Shown: positions 9,509 through 21,970 of the stretch, in pieces
How positions within the stretch are numbered: the stretch's first letter is position 1
How the letters are laid out: every line of letters begins with the position of its first letter
NCBI GenBank assembly: GCA_029532625.1
Contig: JARFXM010000005.1
Coordinates: 1,426,001-1,490,000 of the forward strand
Reading direction: 5' to 3'
DNA from: Lomentospora prolificans
Taxonomy: Eukaryota > Ascomycota > Sordariomycetes > Microascales > Microascaceae
Length of the DNA: 64,000 bases
Position numbers and translations under genes: made by a program
Notes under the pieces: model-generated
Database searches by the model: none
What the model was told of the DNA's origin: nothing
What the model saw: only the letters and a program-made list of their open reading frames with translations

Positions 9509-11065
9509 TTTCAATCACAGCAATCACCACCTAGCGTATGAAAGTGGCTCTGACATACGGGCAATCCCTCGAATCTGCAACGGAGACTGAAGCCAATTGG
9601 AATCTCATTCGGGGTCAACTCTAGTAAGAGGCCGCTGGCGATTGGAGGTAGAGGCGTTGTAGGTTTAGACTGCAGACATAGGCGGGACTTCAGATCGTCA
9701 GAATAAGTGCCGCTCTCATATGAGTCTTGTTCTTATACATGCGTTAAGAGAGTATTTTAGACCTATGAAGCCATCCGGGTATGAGTTTTCTTATCAAGTC
9801 GTCATGAAGGGTCGAGGTTGGACAATGTCAGCTTCCAGCGTCGCGCAGACACCATGACGTTCGTTGTCATCAATGCGTCAGTCCGCCCATTCAATAAATT
9901 CTGATATATGCATAACTGGACACTGGAGGATTTCGGGCATATACATAAATCACATAATTGATCCATTGATCCAAGTAGAATTCAATTGTTGCACCTGAGC
10001 AAGTGATCCTCATTGCTCAGGGTAATATTAACTACGACCTGAGTGAAATAAGGCGAATTGCGATATATATTCTAGACGCGATGGAGATGGTCTATATTTC
10101 AAGCAGGACATTCGCGCCCATTCCAAGGGTTTATTTGGTCTATTGTGCCTTCGCGAAGGGCAAGAGGAGATCTTGGATTTGACACCTGTCAATTGACTCA
10201 AATTGACAAGCACGATCTCTGTATTTTGACAGTCAATCAACTCAAATTGACAAGCACAATCTTTGTAGCCACGGGATCACCAAGAAGCGTCCCTCTTCGA
10301 GCACAGCTGAGAACCTTTCTTTACGAGTGTCGCTCACTTTGTCCGCCGCGCTCAGACACGCCGGCACCGTCAACTCTTCGAAGCACGACAACCGTAGAGC
10401 TTCAGTGGGCCTTGGGGCGCTTCATCACGTCAGGGCCTTGTATCAACTGCTTTGTGAGGGCGTGATCAAGCTTATGCAGGATCCTGAGCTGAGCCAGCTT
10501 ATGCCAGACCAAGCGACAGTATGACTCGTTTTTGCTCTAGTGACTTGGCCTCATGGATGTATGCGTAACAGGAGGAAGTCGTTCCTTGGTCAAGCTTCGA
10601 AACAGAGCCTCTTTTGACTAGATAGTTGTGGTATCAATTGATTGCTTAACAGATGGCCAGCTGGCGCTGGAGCTTTGAGGACTATTAGTGCGGGCAATAC
10701 CATACCAGACACTTACGGCCTGGGTGGAAGTTTGCCAGCAGACAGGGGGAGACCCGAGCCAGCCCACAACTGCTGGCTGGCTAATACTACTGACAGTGGC
10801 TCTGTCGCCTACGCCACACAGTGGATCGATCAATCCATAGGCCGGCGAAAATGAATACCAGCCACAGAACCGTGGAACAATTGAAGCTCCGAAGTGCAGG
10901 CCAGCAGATGTACTGAGGCAACGGCCTGGTTGACTTGCACCATTGACAAAATCTTGTCGCGTCCCAAGCCATCGGATGGCTCAACGAGAGCATACCTACA
11001 CGGCCAAGTCTACAAAGGTTCCCAGAACATTCGATTTCGTATCGCAGACTTAGGTACCCGCAAAA
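9509..11065. other. Intergenic region with no convincing gene
   Basis: About 1.55 kb between the PAP2 start and the WW/FF gene start (divergent). The only structure seen is an imperfect direct repeat at 10188-10267. Open frames such as 10145-10465 show no recognisable similarity. Confidence 0.5.
10188..10267. repeat. Imperfect direct repeat, two 36-bp copies, 44-bp period
   Basis: Copy 1 at 10188-10223 and copy 2 at 10232-10267 share the core CTCAAATTGACAAGCAC and differ at a handful of positions. Most differences are C/T or G/A transitions, which would fit mutated duplicates. No function can be assigned. Confidence 0.7.
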
Positions 11066-12781
11066 ATGCTCAAGTCAACCTACAAGCCGTCTCAAAACCC
11101 GGACGCCGTCACCCCACTCCCGCCAGGATGGACCGAACACAAAGCTGCGACTGGCCATACCTACTACTACAATGCGTCGACCAAGGAGTCGACTTACAGA
11201 CGCCCAAGCGCGCCTGTCGCCCAGCTGCCCTCCGCGGTGTCTCAGCCCTTTGCACCCGGAGCGTTCCCAGGCGCCTTTCCTCAACAGCCCCAAACGATAC
11301 CCAATCTATCCGATCCCAACGTCGCCAACGCCTGGCTTGCGCGGCACAATCCCCAGAACAGGCCTACGTCCCAACGCGACCAAAGAGACTCGAGACCGAA
11401 GCCGCAGCCGAACGATAAGCCGAAATCGAAGACGCCGATACCGGGTTTTGAGCCATGGATCCTCGTTCACACTAAATACGGACGTCGATTCGTCTACAAC
11501 CCGGAGAAAAATGCTAGTTACTGGCGCATACCCGAGAAGCTCATGCCCGGCATTCTCGAGCTCGACAAAGCGAGAGTACTAGCCAAGGCAGGCGTAGGGG
11601 CGGGGACTGCGGCGCAGAGCACAGACGCGCGGCAAGAAACCACGTCCGAGACGAAGAAACCAGAGGCACCCATGGTACCCAAGGGCGAGGACGAGCTTGG
11701 TGACAGCTCAGAGTACGAAGAGATCGAAGTGACTGATGACGAGGCCGACGAGGGTGACCAAGCCGAAAATATGGATATTGAGCAAGGCGGAGATGAGCAC
11801 CGAGCGAAGAGACAAAGGACGGAAGATGTCCCGGACGAAGAAGTGGCCGGCTTCGACGAAGAAGAACTGGCTCTTCAATTACAGTTGATGGCGCAAGAGC
11901 AGGGCATGGAACAGGGAGACTACGGATACGAAGAGGACATACCAGAATTCTCGGAAGAGGACGCCCGAGAACTTTTCAAGGATCTGCTCAATGACTTCAA
12001 GATCAATCCCTATAGCTCCTGGGACAAGCTGATCGAGGAAGGCAAAATTATTGACGACCCTCGGTATACCGTATTGCCGACAACAAAGGCGAGAAAGGAT
12101 GCTTGGGAAGAGTGGTCGAGGGTCAAGATCCAGGAACTGAAGGAGCTCAGGGCAAAAGAAAAGGAAGAAAAGCCTGATCCACGTGTTACGTACATGCTCT
12201 TCCTAGAGAAACACGCTACGCCGAAGCTCTACTGGCCAGAGTTCAAGCGCAAGTTCAAAAAGGAAGCGTGCATGAAGGATTTTGCTTTGTCGGACAAAGA
12301 CAGGGAAAAGTGGTACCGAGAGTACATAAACAAGTTGAAGGCGCCTCAGTCGGCGCTCAAGTTCGAGTTGACCACATTCTTGAAGGGGTTGCCGCTCAGC
12401 GTGCTCAATAACTCGTCCAATCCGGCGTCTCTCCCGCCCGAAATTCGAGCCGATATTCGGTATATAGCCTTGCCCGAGTCGGTAAGGGCCCCCTTAATCG
12501 AGGCCTACGTTCAAACTCTTGGACCGCCGCCAGAAGGGGAGCAAGCTGCTTCGGGGTCTAGCGTAGATGATCAGAAAGCTAAGATGGCGAGGGAGAAGCG
12601 TGAGAGGGCCCTTGAGCAGAGAAACAAGGCCATTGAGCAGCAGAAGGAGAGGGATCGTCGAAATCGTGAAATTGCGAAAGCAAGGTTACGTGAAGGCACA
12701 AGGGAGATAGAGCGAGCGATGCAGATTGGGAAGCGCGGGCTCCAGAGCCAACCTCAGGGCGATGATGAAGACAACAGCTAA
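11066..12781 (+). CDS. WW/FF-domain pre-mRNA splicing factor (Urn1/Dre4/TCERG1-like)
   Basis: 571 residues in one exon. WW domain 1 is near the N-terminus (LPPGWTEHK...YYYN, second Trp replaced by Tyr). A second WW-like segment (EPWILVHTKYGRRFVYNP...YWRIP) is at about 130-165. An acidic linker with a KRQR stretch follows, then FF domains: one clear at about 297-352 (ARELFKDLLNDFKINPYSSW) and weaker ones at about 371-430 and 435-500. A charged coiled coil lies at about 505-560. This order matches fungal Urn1/Dre4 and animal TCERG1, which link the spliceosome and the polymerase II tail in the nucleus. It converges on the Nudix gene with 267 bp between stops. Confidence 0.87.
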   Translation: MLKSTYKPSQNPDAVTPLPPGWTEHKAATGHTYYYNASTKESTYRRPSAPVAQLPSAVSQPFAPGAFPGAFPQQPQTIPNLSDPNVANAWLARHNPQNRPTSQRDQRDSRPKPQPNDKPKSKTPIPGFEPWILVHTKYGRRFVYNPEKNASYWRIPEKLMPGILELDKARVLAKAGVGAGTAAQSTDARQETTSETKKPEAPMVPKGEDELGDSSEYEEIEVTDDEADEGDQAENMDIEQGGDEHRAKRQRTEDVPDEEVAGFDEEELALQLQLMAQEQGMEQGDYGYEEDIPEFSEEDARELFKDLLNDFKINPYSSWDKLIEEGKIIDDPRYTVLPTTKARKDAWEEWSRVKIQELKELRAKEKEEKPDPRVTYMLFLEKHATPKLYWPEFKRKFKKEACMKDFALSDKDREKWYREYINKLKAPQSALKFELTTFLKGLPLSVLNNSSNPASLPPEIRADIRYIALPESVRAPLIEAYVQTLGPPPEGEQAASGSSVDDQKAKMAREKRERALEQRNKAIEQQKERDRRNREIAKARLREGTREIERAMQIGKRGLQSQPQGDDEDNS

Positions 12782-13048
12782 ACTACATTGAGGTTTCGAC
12801 AAAATTAGACAATGCTAGAGGAGAGCCTTTTTGTAAAGATACACTTGGATTCTCAATCTACGACTTTTGTGCATTTATTTGACGAGTTTCCTCCAATAAA
12901 GTCGCCGTGTCCTCCACGATCAACCATGCTCATGCTGGCGAAGGCTAGGCTACGGGTCTGTCTCGAAGTTTCTAGGGAAACGTATTTAATCAATTGTATC
13001 GTCGATGTTCATATATTACGAAGCAATGGAGCCAAGTTGGAATGTCTC

Positions 13049-14671
13049 TTATAGGTCGTCGAAGAATCTACCAGCGTCCTCTTTCACCGCCGACGCAAGC
13101 TCTTGAATGTCGCCAGCGGTCATGCAACCGTTCTCAAGGATGTAGTTATCAATTAGATCGGATTCAACCCATTCAAAGTAGTAATTCTTCACATCGCCAA
13201 TCGGCCGTTCATTCGACTGATGGCCAACGATTGCCCTCTCGGCCGTTTTTGTGGCTTCAATAGCACGCCAACTCCCTGTAACCTCCTGGTTGTCATTCTC
13301 CTCATGAGGCGGGGGCGCCAATGGAAAAACCTTCTCCTTGTCGGCCACAACTACCACTTTGACGTTCGGGGAGACGTGTTTGGCGGAGAGAACGGTGGGA
13401 AGTGATCCAACCTTGTTACAGGTATCGCCGTTCGAAGAGATGACATCCGCCCCAAGGAGAACCAAGTCGACCTGCTGGGCGGCAATGGCAGCGCAGGCGT
13501 CGGTGTATACGGTGACGGTATTTTGATTCGGCTTTGTCGAGGTTCTGTTCAGCTGTTCGATAAATTCAACGAGGTTGGCGGCTAGAGAGGCACCTTCGAA
13601 GAGAGGCCTCGACTCCAGGATGCGGATGTCGAATGAAAAATTGGTGGTTTCGAGGGCATTAGTGAGACATTTGGTTATCGTCGAACTAGCTGAAAGCGTC
13701 AGGATCCGTAGCGGGCGATCTGAAGGATATCCCCCTTCAATAAAGGATTGAAATGCAGCCGAGATATTCTTGTTCAACTCAAGCCTTTGATCCCCGTATT
13801 CCTTTAACAGTGTCGGAATTGTCTTTTCGCGGTCGGATCTAGACATTTCGCTCCATTTCGGGAGGACAGAACTTTCTACCAACTTGAGGGACGAGATCAA
13901 GATGTTGAGGATCGCTGCTCCCATGCTCTCGCGTCCATTCTTCCAAATGTTCCAGGCCACCATGCGGGTGTGTTTCCACCATTCATCCTTGGACTGGAAA
14001 TCTAAGACACCGACAGTGTTGGCAAACGTCTCGAGCGCCTTGACGGCTAGAACTCGGGCGCCGCTTTTGTGGTCGGTCTGTAGAGTCTGCAACCCCGAGT
14101 CAAGCCGTTCTCCCGCCTTGTTGCCGATATCGTACTCTATCCATGCTCGCCGTAGGCTTACAGCGAGGTTAGGCACGCCGCCGAACGATTCGCTATCTTC
14201 TACCTCTCGAGGATTATACCATCCCCATTCGTCGTGTTCCCAATCAATAATAATTCCGGCTTCGCCCTTGCCGCCGCTCTGGGTGGGAATGAGCTCAAAG
14301 ATAAAGGGAAATATCACCCACTCCCTGTTTAGGCCCTCGTCAATAAAGGAATACGACTTGCCCTGCCGCCTAAGCCTCAGCGACTTTTTAGTCAGAGTTG
14401 TCTCTTCTTGTATCTCGCGCCAGGCAGCGTCTAGCGGACTGGCATCCGATTGATCAATCGATCCAGAAATCGGCGCAAGTCGATGCCTGGAGAGGGTCAA
14501 CATCCGCGTATGGTCTGGCGAACCTCGCCAGCGTAGACGGTTGGCCACTCACTGATACGTTCTCACTTTGGCGCTCCGCCGAAAGAGGGCGACCTTGGGA
14601 GGATCGGCTGAAGCGGGCGACAGATTTTTGAAGATGAAGGACGAGACGACGCGCCGACGTGTGAGTTCCAT
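13049..14671 (-). CDS. Nudix hydrolase - eIF2B-like fusion protein
   Basis: Exons 14553-14671 and 13049-14486 give 518 residues. The N-terminal third is a Nudix domain: the Nudix box starts at GSI (48-50) and contains REIQEE at 63-68, although the usual Glu after G-x5 is not clearly kept. From about 150 on the protein is an eIF2B alpha/beta/delta-like (ribose-1,5-bisphosphate / methylthioribose-1-phosphate isomerase-like) domain: a helical bundle, then LTLSASSTI, ILESRPLFEGASLA, a segment reading LLGADVISSNGDTCNKVGSL, and VVVADKEK. GAD and NKVGS are sugar-phosphate isomerase-type signatures. It is more likely a metabolic enzyme than a translation factor, but the substrate is unknown. The 66-bp intron is stop-free and a multiple of three; splicing joins VRTYQ to HRLAPISGSI, restoring the Nudix strand. 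Confidence 0.85.
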
Positions 14672-17600
14672 GATGGTCTCCTTCGTGGTTAAGTCTAGCG
14701 AGGGTAATTATTGAGCCAATTCACGGTCGCTGGCTCTCAGAGAGGGAGTGCGTGTTTTGGGTGAGTGAGGGGCAATTGGTGATGTCAAACACAGTTCACC
14801 ACATCCCTCCATTTTCTCCGACCTTGTGGTAATAACTCCCATGTTTATCGACCTCCATTACCCATTTGTCTAACTGGACATGCGTCCCCTTGAAACCTTA
14901 TTACGAACTTTAAGTCAGGCAAACGGAAAAGGCTCGAGTAGAGAGTCTTCAGCTGCCTTTCCGAAATCCAATCCGAGAGGCATGCTACACAATTCAGATT
15001 TGTTATATGACAATAGCAACACGCATCAATGATCTGACACGCCGGACGCTGGGCAGCAGCCGGGCTTAGGACGAGTGTCCTCAGCCGCAACCGCGACTTA
15101 TAAAGTAGTTGCACGCGGAAGCAATCAATCTTTCATGACATCCATCTCTCAGGCTTAAAGTATAGGATACACATCTCGCCATCGGTTACTAGTCCCCCCG
15201 AACTAATAATTTATAGCGAGCTCGCTCAAATAGGCTCATAGGAAGCTCACACGTCAAACCTCAAGCGGCCACTCATAGCGAGCCACAAGGTTATTCCAGC
15301 GACATATGCAGTTTACTTCGTCGTTTTTGATCTAGAGCCTGATCGGCTCCGTTTTGCGCTCCCAGGTCTCTACTGGGTCAGAACCTTGGCTAACGGGAGA
15401 GCGATCCGCGATCTGCGCTCGCCATGCCCCTCATCTGGCGGCACAACAACGTTCAAAGGAGAAATTCCGAGCCGCACCCGTGTACCACTGTTGCGAAAAC
15501 CAAGCTCCTGGAACACGGAATCCTCATGCCATCTCCTGCCCAAGGCGCCATACCTATTTTCCATGTAAGTTAGTTATTCGCGTAGCCGTATGTCGTCACA
15601 CCACGACCGGTTCCGGAGGGCGGGGTGTTGGTAAACCTTGTTTCCACCCCAGAGGGTGTCCGGTCAGATTTAAGATATTGGACGCTGTAGGATGTTGGAG
15701 TCCCTACTTAAATAGACAACGTTGATGACATGGAGAATGGTGCTGGGGTTGTACGGCATCACTTCCCCGCACACAAGCTTGCGACGCGGTCTCTATCGAC
15801 ACTCACGTCTCTAAATGGGATGGGAGAGTTTCCATGCAACACTTTTGGGAAGGATGTTACAATGGAGCCGGCCGTGACGTCTCCCTCGTACGACAGCTGT
15901 CTCTAGGGGCTACCCAAGACAGAAAGCCACGAGCTCTAAATGCCTCTGCTGGAGCCCACGGTGGTGACATGGTGGACAAGACACATGATCGGCCCATTCT
16001 GGCATCGCCCGCAGCTCAAAACACGCGGCATGCGTTCGGGTACTCTCGGAAAATCTTTCATCGACGAGACGCGGGAGGCATCGGAAGTTCCAGTTAGTTC
16101 TGCAGGATGCCAATGGCTGGCTGACCGTCCCCATGCATCGGTTTGTCGACAGTGCTGATACCTGCTCGAGCCCTGATGATGTCTTCTTCGAGTACTGCAA
16201 GTGTTACGTTCAATCCTACAGTTTACACAGACAACGAAGCCTCCACCACCCTCCTCCAGATAAAGGTGAGGGGAAAAAAGTAAGGCCACTGCCAGGCATG
16301 TAGGTGGGCCCCTATCTACGTTCTGCTCATCCGTCCGGTCTGTTAGCCCATCGCCTATTCACAGTGGGAGTATTTCCATTCTCCGTCCCAGAGTTCGAGG
16401 CCAGATTCCTTACGCACGCCCAGCGATCGCATTCAGGGATTTATCCCGCTTCCCTCTTCTCTTCACCTCTAACGCGGACGCTGCGATACTTACTCGGCGT
16501 AATACGCGAGGTAGGTATGCAAGGTGTCAAGCCACACTGCTCAGATTGCCCAGACGATCGCATCATTCTAGCCCGTTCTCTCCTCTCGTCACCACATTTT
16601 ACCACACCCTGTACGGGCGGGCCTGCGTCTTTGGTGTTCAGAGTGCCCGGCGTCCGTGGTCAACCGTGGTAAACTACTCTGTGTTGCTACCGGGGGCAGC
16701 GTATAAATCTGCCGTGTGACAACCAATACCGGGCTTTTCCTAGGGCTAAAAGGGCTTGGGAGAGAGACATTGAGGCGAGGTGGTATTCGGAGGGTGGAAG
16801 AGGACATGCGCCCCCACGCTAACCTTGTTCACTTCCCCATCCTTCACTTCTTTCTCCTTGACATCCCTGTCCTGGAGCTCTGATTCTGGACTTGAAGTTG
16901 GAAGGTCTGCGCGCCTGCCTGATGATCAACGGGGTCTTCACTGCGAGGCATATCCATCCCTACCCCTCTAGCTTGGCCATCCCGCCCTCTCTAGCCGACC
17001 TGTGACCTGTGGGCAAGGTTACGTGGACAGAGGTAGGTAATGCTACCAGTACCCCAATCACCCGTGCCCCTTCTACTAGGAAAACCCGGGATAACACCAC
17101 CTGCCAGATTATCTCTTAAGGCGTTCAATGACGACTTCTCGGCATATAGAAGCATGGAGGAGTCGCAGTACCTTGGCCATACCATTTGCACTCTGCAAAA
17201 ATTGCACAACGCCATACGCCCTGCCTGCCCGTCCCTCCCAGTGTTATTCATTCGGAAGTTGCCGGACGTTGGGTCTTGGGAGCTATGTTTCCATGTTGAA
17301 GGGGCTTCTTCGCCGCAAGCGTCCCCACACCGCACGACATCTCAAGAAAACCCCGAAGTTGTAGCCGCTGCGATTTCCTTCCTTGCCCTCGTTGTTCGTC
17401 CAGATATTTGCCCGTCTTCTCTGTGCTCGTCCGCTCTCTTGCCCACACCGAACCCACTACCACCCCACGGCAGCCTCCTTTTCGTAGAAAATCGAGTTAA
17501 ATGTATATTGATATATATAAACGACCATTATCCCTATCTAGTAAACCATGCTAATGATATCAAGACCAAGAAGAAAGTAAAAATGGGTAACCCCAAAACT

Positions 17601-17768
17601 GTCCATCGCCCCATCACTAGAAGGGAATGTCAGTGTAGGTGGGGGGAAGGAGAAGCAAAATACAACGAAGGCATCACATCATCTGAAAATAACATTACTT
17701 TTGACAAACGAAAAGAATAATGAATGGAAAAAAAGAGGAAGGCGCGTGAGGCGGAAGAAAGGAAACTC
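14672..17768. other. Gene-poor intergenic stretch, 3.1 kb
   Basis: Lies between the start of the Nudix gene and the 3' end of the sidA-type gene. Open frames exist on both strands (up to 226 codons at 17040-17720), but they have overlapping alternatives, odd composition and no similarity I recognise. No repeat family, tRNA or transposon end was seen. Confidence 0.45.
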
Positions 17769-19692
17769 TTATGCGCCGAAGATGGCGTTGACCATCTCCC
17801 CAGATCTGGTCGCGAGTACGGAGAGCAGGGTATCGCTCAGCTACAGCACAATGTTAGTAGCGTTTGGGATATGTGAGTGGCCGGGTCGGTGTGGCAATCA
17901 AAATCAGTGTGGGGAGAAGCGGGGAGAAGGGGGGTGGGAATCGATGACTTACACCATGAGTTCCCTCGCAGCAGCCTTGAAGCCACAATCCGGATCCTGG
18001 CTGAACAGCGTTTGTGTCAAACTTAACACTGTAGTTCCTGTTGACCTCGAGCGTCCTGGTCTGTGTTGCGCCATTATTATCCGGGCAACAAACCTGCCAA
18101 CCGTCAATGCTCTTGCCGTGAGCGTCAACTTGAGCAGCCGCCTTCGCAGAGGCGAGAGGCAGCAGAGGGAGAGTCTCCTTGAGAATGGTCAAGTGCGCAG
18201 TGCGTTGATATCCAGTGGCAGATATGACCAAGTCAACGTCAATGACTTCTTCGGGTACAGCAGGCTCATCATCACCGGTTACGGGGGCAATGCGCACGCG
18301 AAGGCCGTCCTCAGGATTCGGCCCCTTGGATTCGACTGAATTGACAGTGTATCCACCTCGGATGCGGTGGGGCCATTGAGTCTGATCAGGGCCAATATCG
18401 CGCTTCTGGTCGTACATGTGCTCATAGATAGATTCAATTAGCTCGAGACGAACGACGCTGTAGTTAGTCGCCTTGGCATCAACGAGGAAGTTTTGTCGCC
18501 ACTGAGACGACTTGCCGTGGATAATATCAATGAACTCGGGGTCAAAGATTCCATTGATGCTGGACTCATGTTAGTCAAAATATTTCACACAAGGCCTTTT
18601 TCTCAGGGGTAGAGCTGCTTACAAAGGCGAGTCATCACTCGGTCGCAAGAATTGGGAGCGCATTATCATGTGAGTGCGAGAATTGGGGTAAAGGGTTTGC
18701 AGGTTGCTGAAGATTTCCGCCGCGCTTTGGCCAGCTCCAATAACAGCGATGCTGTAGGGCTTCTGAGACTCGGTAAGAATCTTGGGTACAAGCTGGGCAT
18801 ATTGCGAAGAGTGAATGATCCTGGGGTGATTGATGGAGAGGACCTTAGGAATCTTGGCTTGTCCTCCGAGAGCAAGCACGACGTTCTTGGCTCGGTAGGT
18901 GGAGATCGTACCAGTGCTAACATTGCGGCAACTGACGGTGAAGATCTTAACTCCGGATTCGGAAGTGGGCTCAGGGGAGACGGCAACGACTTCATGGTTG
19001 TACTGGACAACATCATCAAAGTGAGAGGCGCACCATCGGAGGTAGTCCTCGAACTCAACGCGGGCGGGCAAGAAGGTATTGAGGTTGATAAAGTCGATCA
19101 ACCTATTGTTCTCATGAAGGTAATTGAGGAAAGTGAAGCGAGACCTGGGATCCCTGAGAGTAGCAAGATCCTTAAGGAAAGAAATCTGCATCTTCGCGCC
19201 CGGGAGGAGCATGCCGGCATGCCAGGCGAAGCGAGCCTGCTTCTCGAGGAAAAGAACGCGGGGGGTGCGGGCTTCGGAACCAACCTGGCCACCGGCAGCA
19301 AGCCTGTCGTGCATGGCGATAGCAATTGACAAACTAGCCGGGCCGAAGCCAACACAAAGGAGGTCATGGATATCGGTCGAGTCCGTAGGGAGGAGGAATT
19401 GAGACTTGGGAATGGTGCGCGTAGCGGGGGTCATAGCCGCAGGCGGTTCTACCAGAGACCGGACTGCAGTAGTCTGTGCAGAGGTTTCTTCTTGGGGTAG
19501 AGGGGGTTGGACAGCGAGGGATTCTTGCGCATGGTGACTGTTGCCGGTCGTGTATCCATTTGAGTGGCCGTTGGTGCCGTTAATACCGTTGGTGCCATTG
19601 ACGCCATTAACGACGCTGGCGCGGTTGGTGATATTGTGGCCATTGGACTGCGAGTCCGAGGCGCAGAAATCATCACTAATATGGGGCGACAT
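17769..19692 (-). CDS. sidA: L-ornithine N5-monooxygenase (SidA type)
   Basis: A FAD- and NADPH-dependent enzyme that makes N5-hydroxy-L-ornithine, the first committed step of hydroxamate siderophore synthesis. Exons: 18623-19692, 17953-18559, 17769-17840, giving 582 residues. Features: FAD site GFGPAS at 115-120; substrate region with MQISFLKDLATLRDP; NADPH site GAGQS at 319-323; the RPSDDSPF segment; ATGY at 471-474; and the family C-terminus HGLSDTLLSV...GEMV. Splicing at 18560 and 17841 restores conserved sequence, and the last intron has a CTAAC branch. The protein is longer than Aspergillus SidA because of a roughly 100-residue N-terminal extension that includes an Asn-Gly-rich repeat at about 29-50. 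Divergent from the NRPS; probably iron-repressed through the GATA sites between them. Confidence 0.95.
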
Positions 19693-21970
19693 GAGGGGCA
19701 GTCTCAAAAAACTGATCTGGAGGATTCTGTCGAGGAGGGGCACCTTGATTGTGCGAGATTGTGGGGCAAGCACAATGGAGGAAGCTGACCCGGGAATCCA
19801 GCTGAAGTGTTGCACGAAACGTGAGACCGGTGACAGGAGAGCGGAAAGTACGAGCGAGGATTGTCTCGGCAAGACGGGGACAAGAGATCTGGTGTAAAGC
19901 TTAGTGTTGAGCTTACGAAGCTTATGGCAGGTGCATTCGTAACTTGAGCACCGTCAAAGATCTAGCTCGAAAGCTATGGACACTTGCACAAGTGGTGATG
20001 GTTGCGTGATTAAGAAAAGCAGAGGCAGATAATAAGAGAAAAGAGAAGGCACAATTTCAAGACTTGAGAAGCTGGGAAGGGGAATTAATATAATGCTATA
20101 TCGATATGTCGAGACCGGCTTGGGCTGAATGGGGTACGCATATAATTTGGGTCTGGCTCTAGTTGCCAGATGAGTCCCGAGAACTTTTTTCCTTTTTCTT
20201 TCTTTTCTTTTTTTTTTTTCTTCTTCTTTTCTGTTTCCCTTTTCCGCTCCGTTGCCCTCCCCCCGAGCTTTGCCCTCCGAGGGTCTAGGGTACCACGCCC
20301 GCATGAAGGGGTATGAATACATGCATGTGCGAGAATGAGGACACGGGGGTCAGTAAAGAGCTGGGTGTACGCTATGCACCGGTATAGCATGGCATTGTAT
20401 TCCTGACTAACAACGTCACTGGTCAGAAAGGGACGGGGTTGGCGGGAGCACAGAAGTCGCGAACGTGACGAAAAGCGGGACCGGCCATGGAAGTCACTAA
20501 GCGGTATGGTTCGGCTTGCCCTATCAATTAAGGCGCGGAGTGCAAGTGTGGATGCAGTGAACGTAGTGCAGGTAGAGAAAGTAGAGTACATGGATCTTCG
20601 ATCACTTTTTGTGGGCATGCTAGTGTGGGCAAGCGATGCGTCCGGTGCCGTGCTCTTGGTCCATGTATCAACATGACGTGGTGTCCCTTCATAATACTCA
20701 CTCACCAGGCGTCGGCCATTGCACACATAGGCTTCATTTTGAGCACCGGTGGGCGAATTCCCTAGGGAAATAATGGGCGGCGATAGCTCGCATATCCCCT
20801 CTTCTACTCTGTCTCACTCGACCTTGTTTCGCGCTGAGGGGTGCAGTGCTCGTGTATTGATACTTGGGAGTACCTGGAGCTAGCCGTTTCCACGAGCGAG
20901 CGTATTGACGACCTGCGGTACCTCATCCAGACAGTACCCACAAGGTGCGGTGCATCGGGTGCTGTCGCAGGTTGGCAGCGTGGCAGCCTCGGCAAAGGAT
21001 GACAGGGAATACGTCCAAACAAAGGCAGTCTAGGCAGGGATGATGGCTAGAAGACGAGGTTCTGCGTGGTGACAGTCTCATCGCGTTTCCACGAGTTAAG
21101 CAGCACGACAGCGGCTATACCTGTCCGGGACGGCGATTGATAATGAATTTGGAGCAAAATGAGTAAGGCCTCCGACACCGTCGGACGATCTCTCACGAAA
21201 TGGGTCATGGCAAGAGCTTCTTGCACCCCATGGCCGCTCCCCCCCACGATAGCCTTGTTCCATCGCATCCCAGCGGTTTGAACCCTGGAAAGAGGACGCA
21301 CTGTTGCCGTATTCTTATTTAACTCTGGTGCAATTCCTGCTTACTGCCCCGCAGCAAACCTGTCCCGGACTGGCCTCTGGGCGGGGGTTGAAACGGGGGT
21401 TTGCAGGGCGAAATTAGCATCATTTGAACATATTTTTCTGGCGCTTCTCTTGTTTCTACTTTGCATTGGTATTTTGAGGGTATTTTGCTGGGAGCACTCG
21501 CCAGATTTGTCGGGCTGTTCCGGGTTCGGCTTAGTACAGGAGGAGCTGAAGGCTCACTTGCTTATTACCCTTTAGCTTAGTTTGGTTCCTCACGCTTACA
21601 CCAGGAGTAGCATACCACAGCGTCCTTTGATGGAGTTTGAACAGCGGGGTCAGTAGGCGGGCTACTCCACCTACCGATGGTACCTTCTAGGATTTATGGA
21701 CCAGGACAGCCAGGCCTCAGGGTTTTGTGTATGAGATCTTCGGCTTCTGCACCACTGGGGATGTCGGATCGGTATGGCTCGTGAGCTCCAGGCCACCTCT
21801 GGCTAGGGAGAAGCTAAAAAGGTTTGTTGGTGCCAACGTGGAGATTGGAGCAACGAAGCCAAACTTGCAAATAGTCAGTCGAGCGATGAAGAATTTTTTT
21901 TCCCGCCATTGGGACCCTGCCTCTTTGGGAATGTCGTCCTGGCGTTTCGCGGGACCCCTGCAAGAATAGA

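Noticed and set aside
17040..17720. 226-codon frame in the 3-kb desert before the sidA-type gene
   Set aside because: No recognisable domain, no intron-supported extension, and a low-complexity C-terminus. Competing frames overlap it. Not supportable as a gene.
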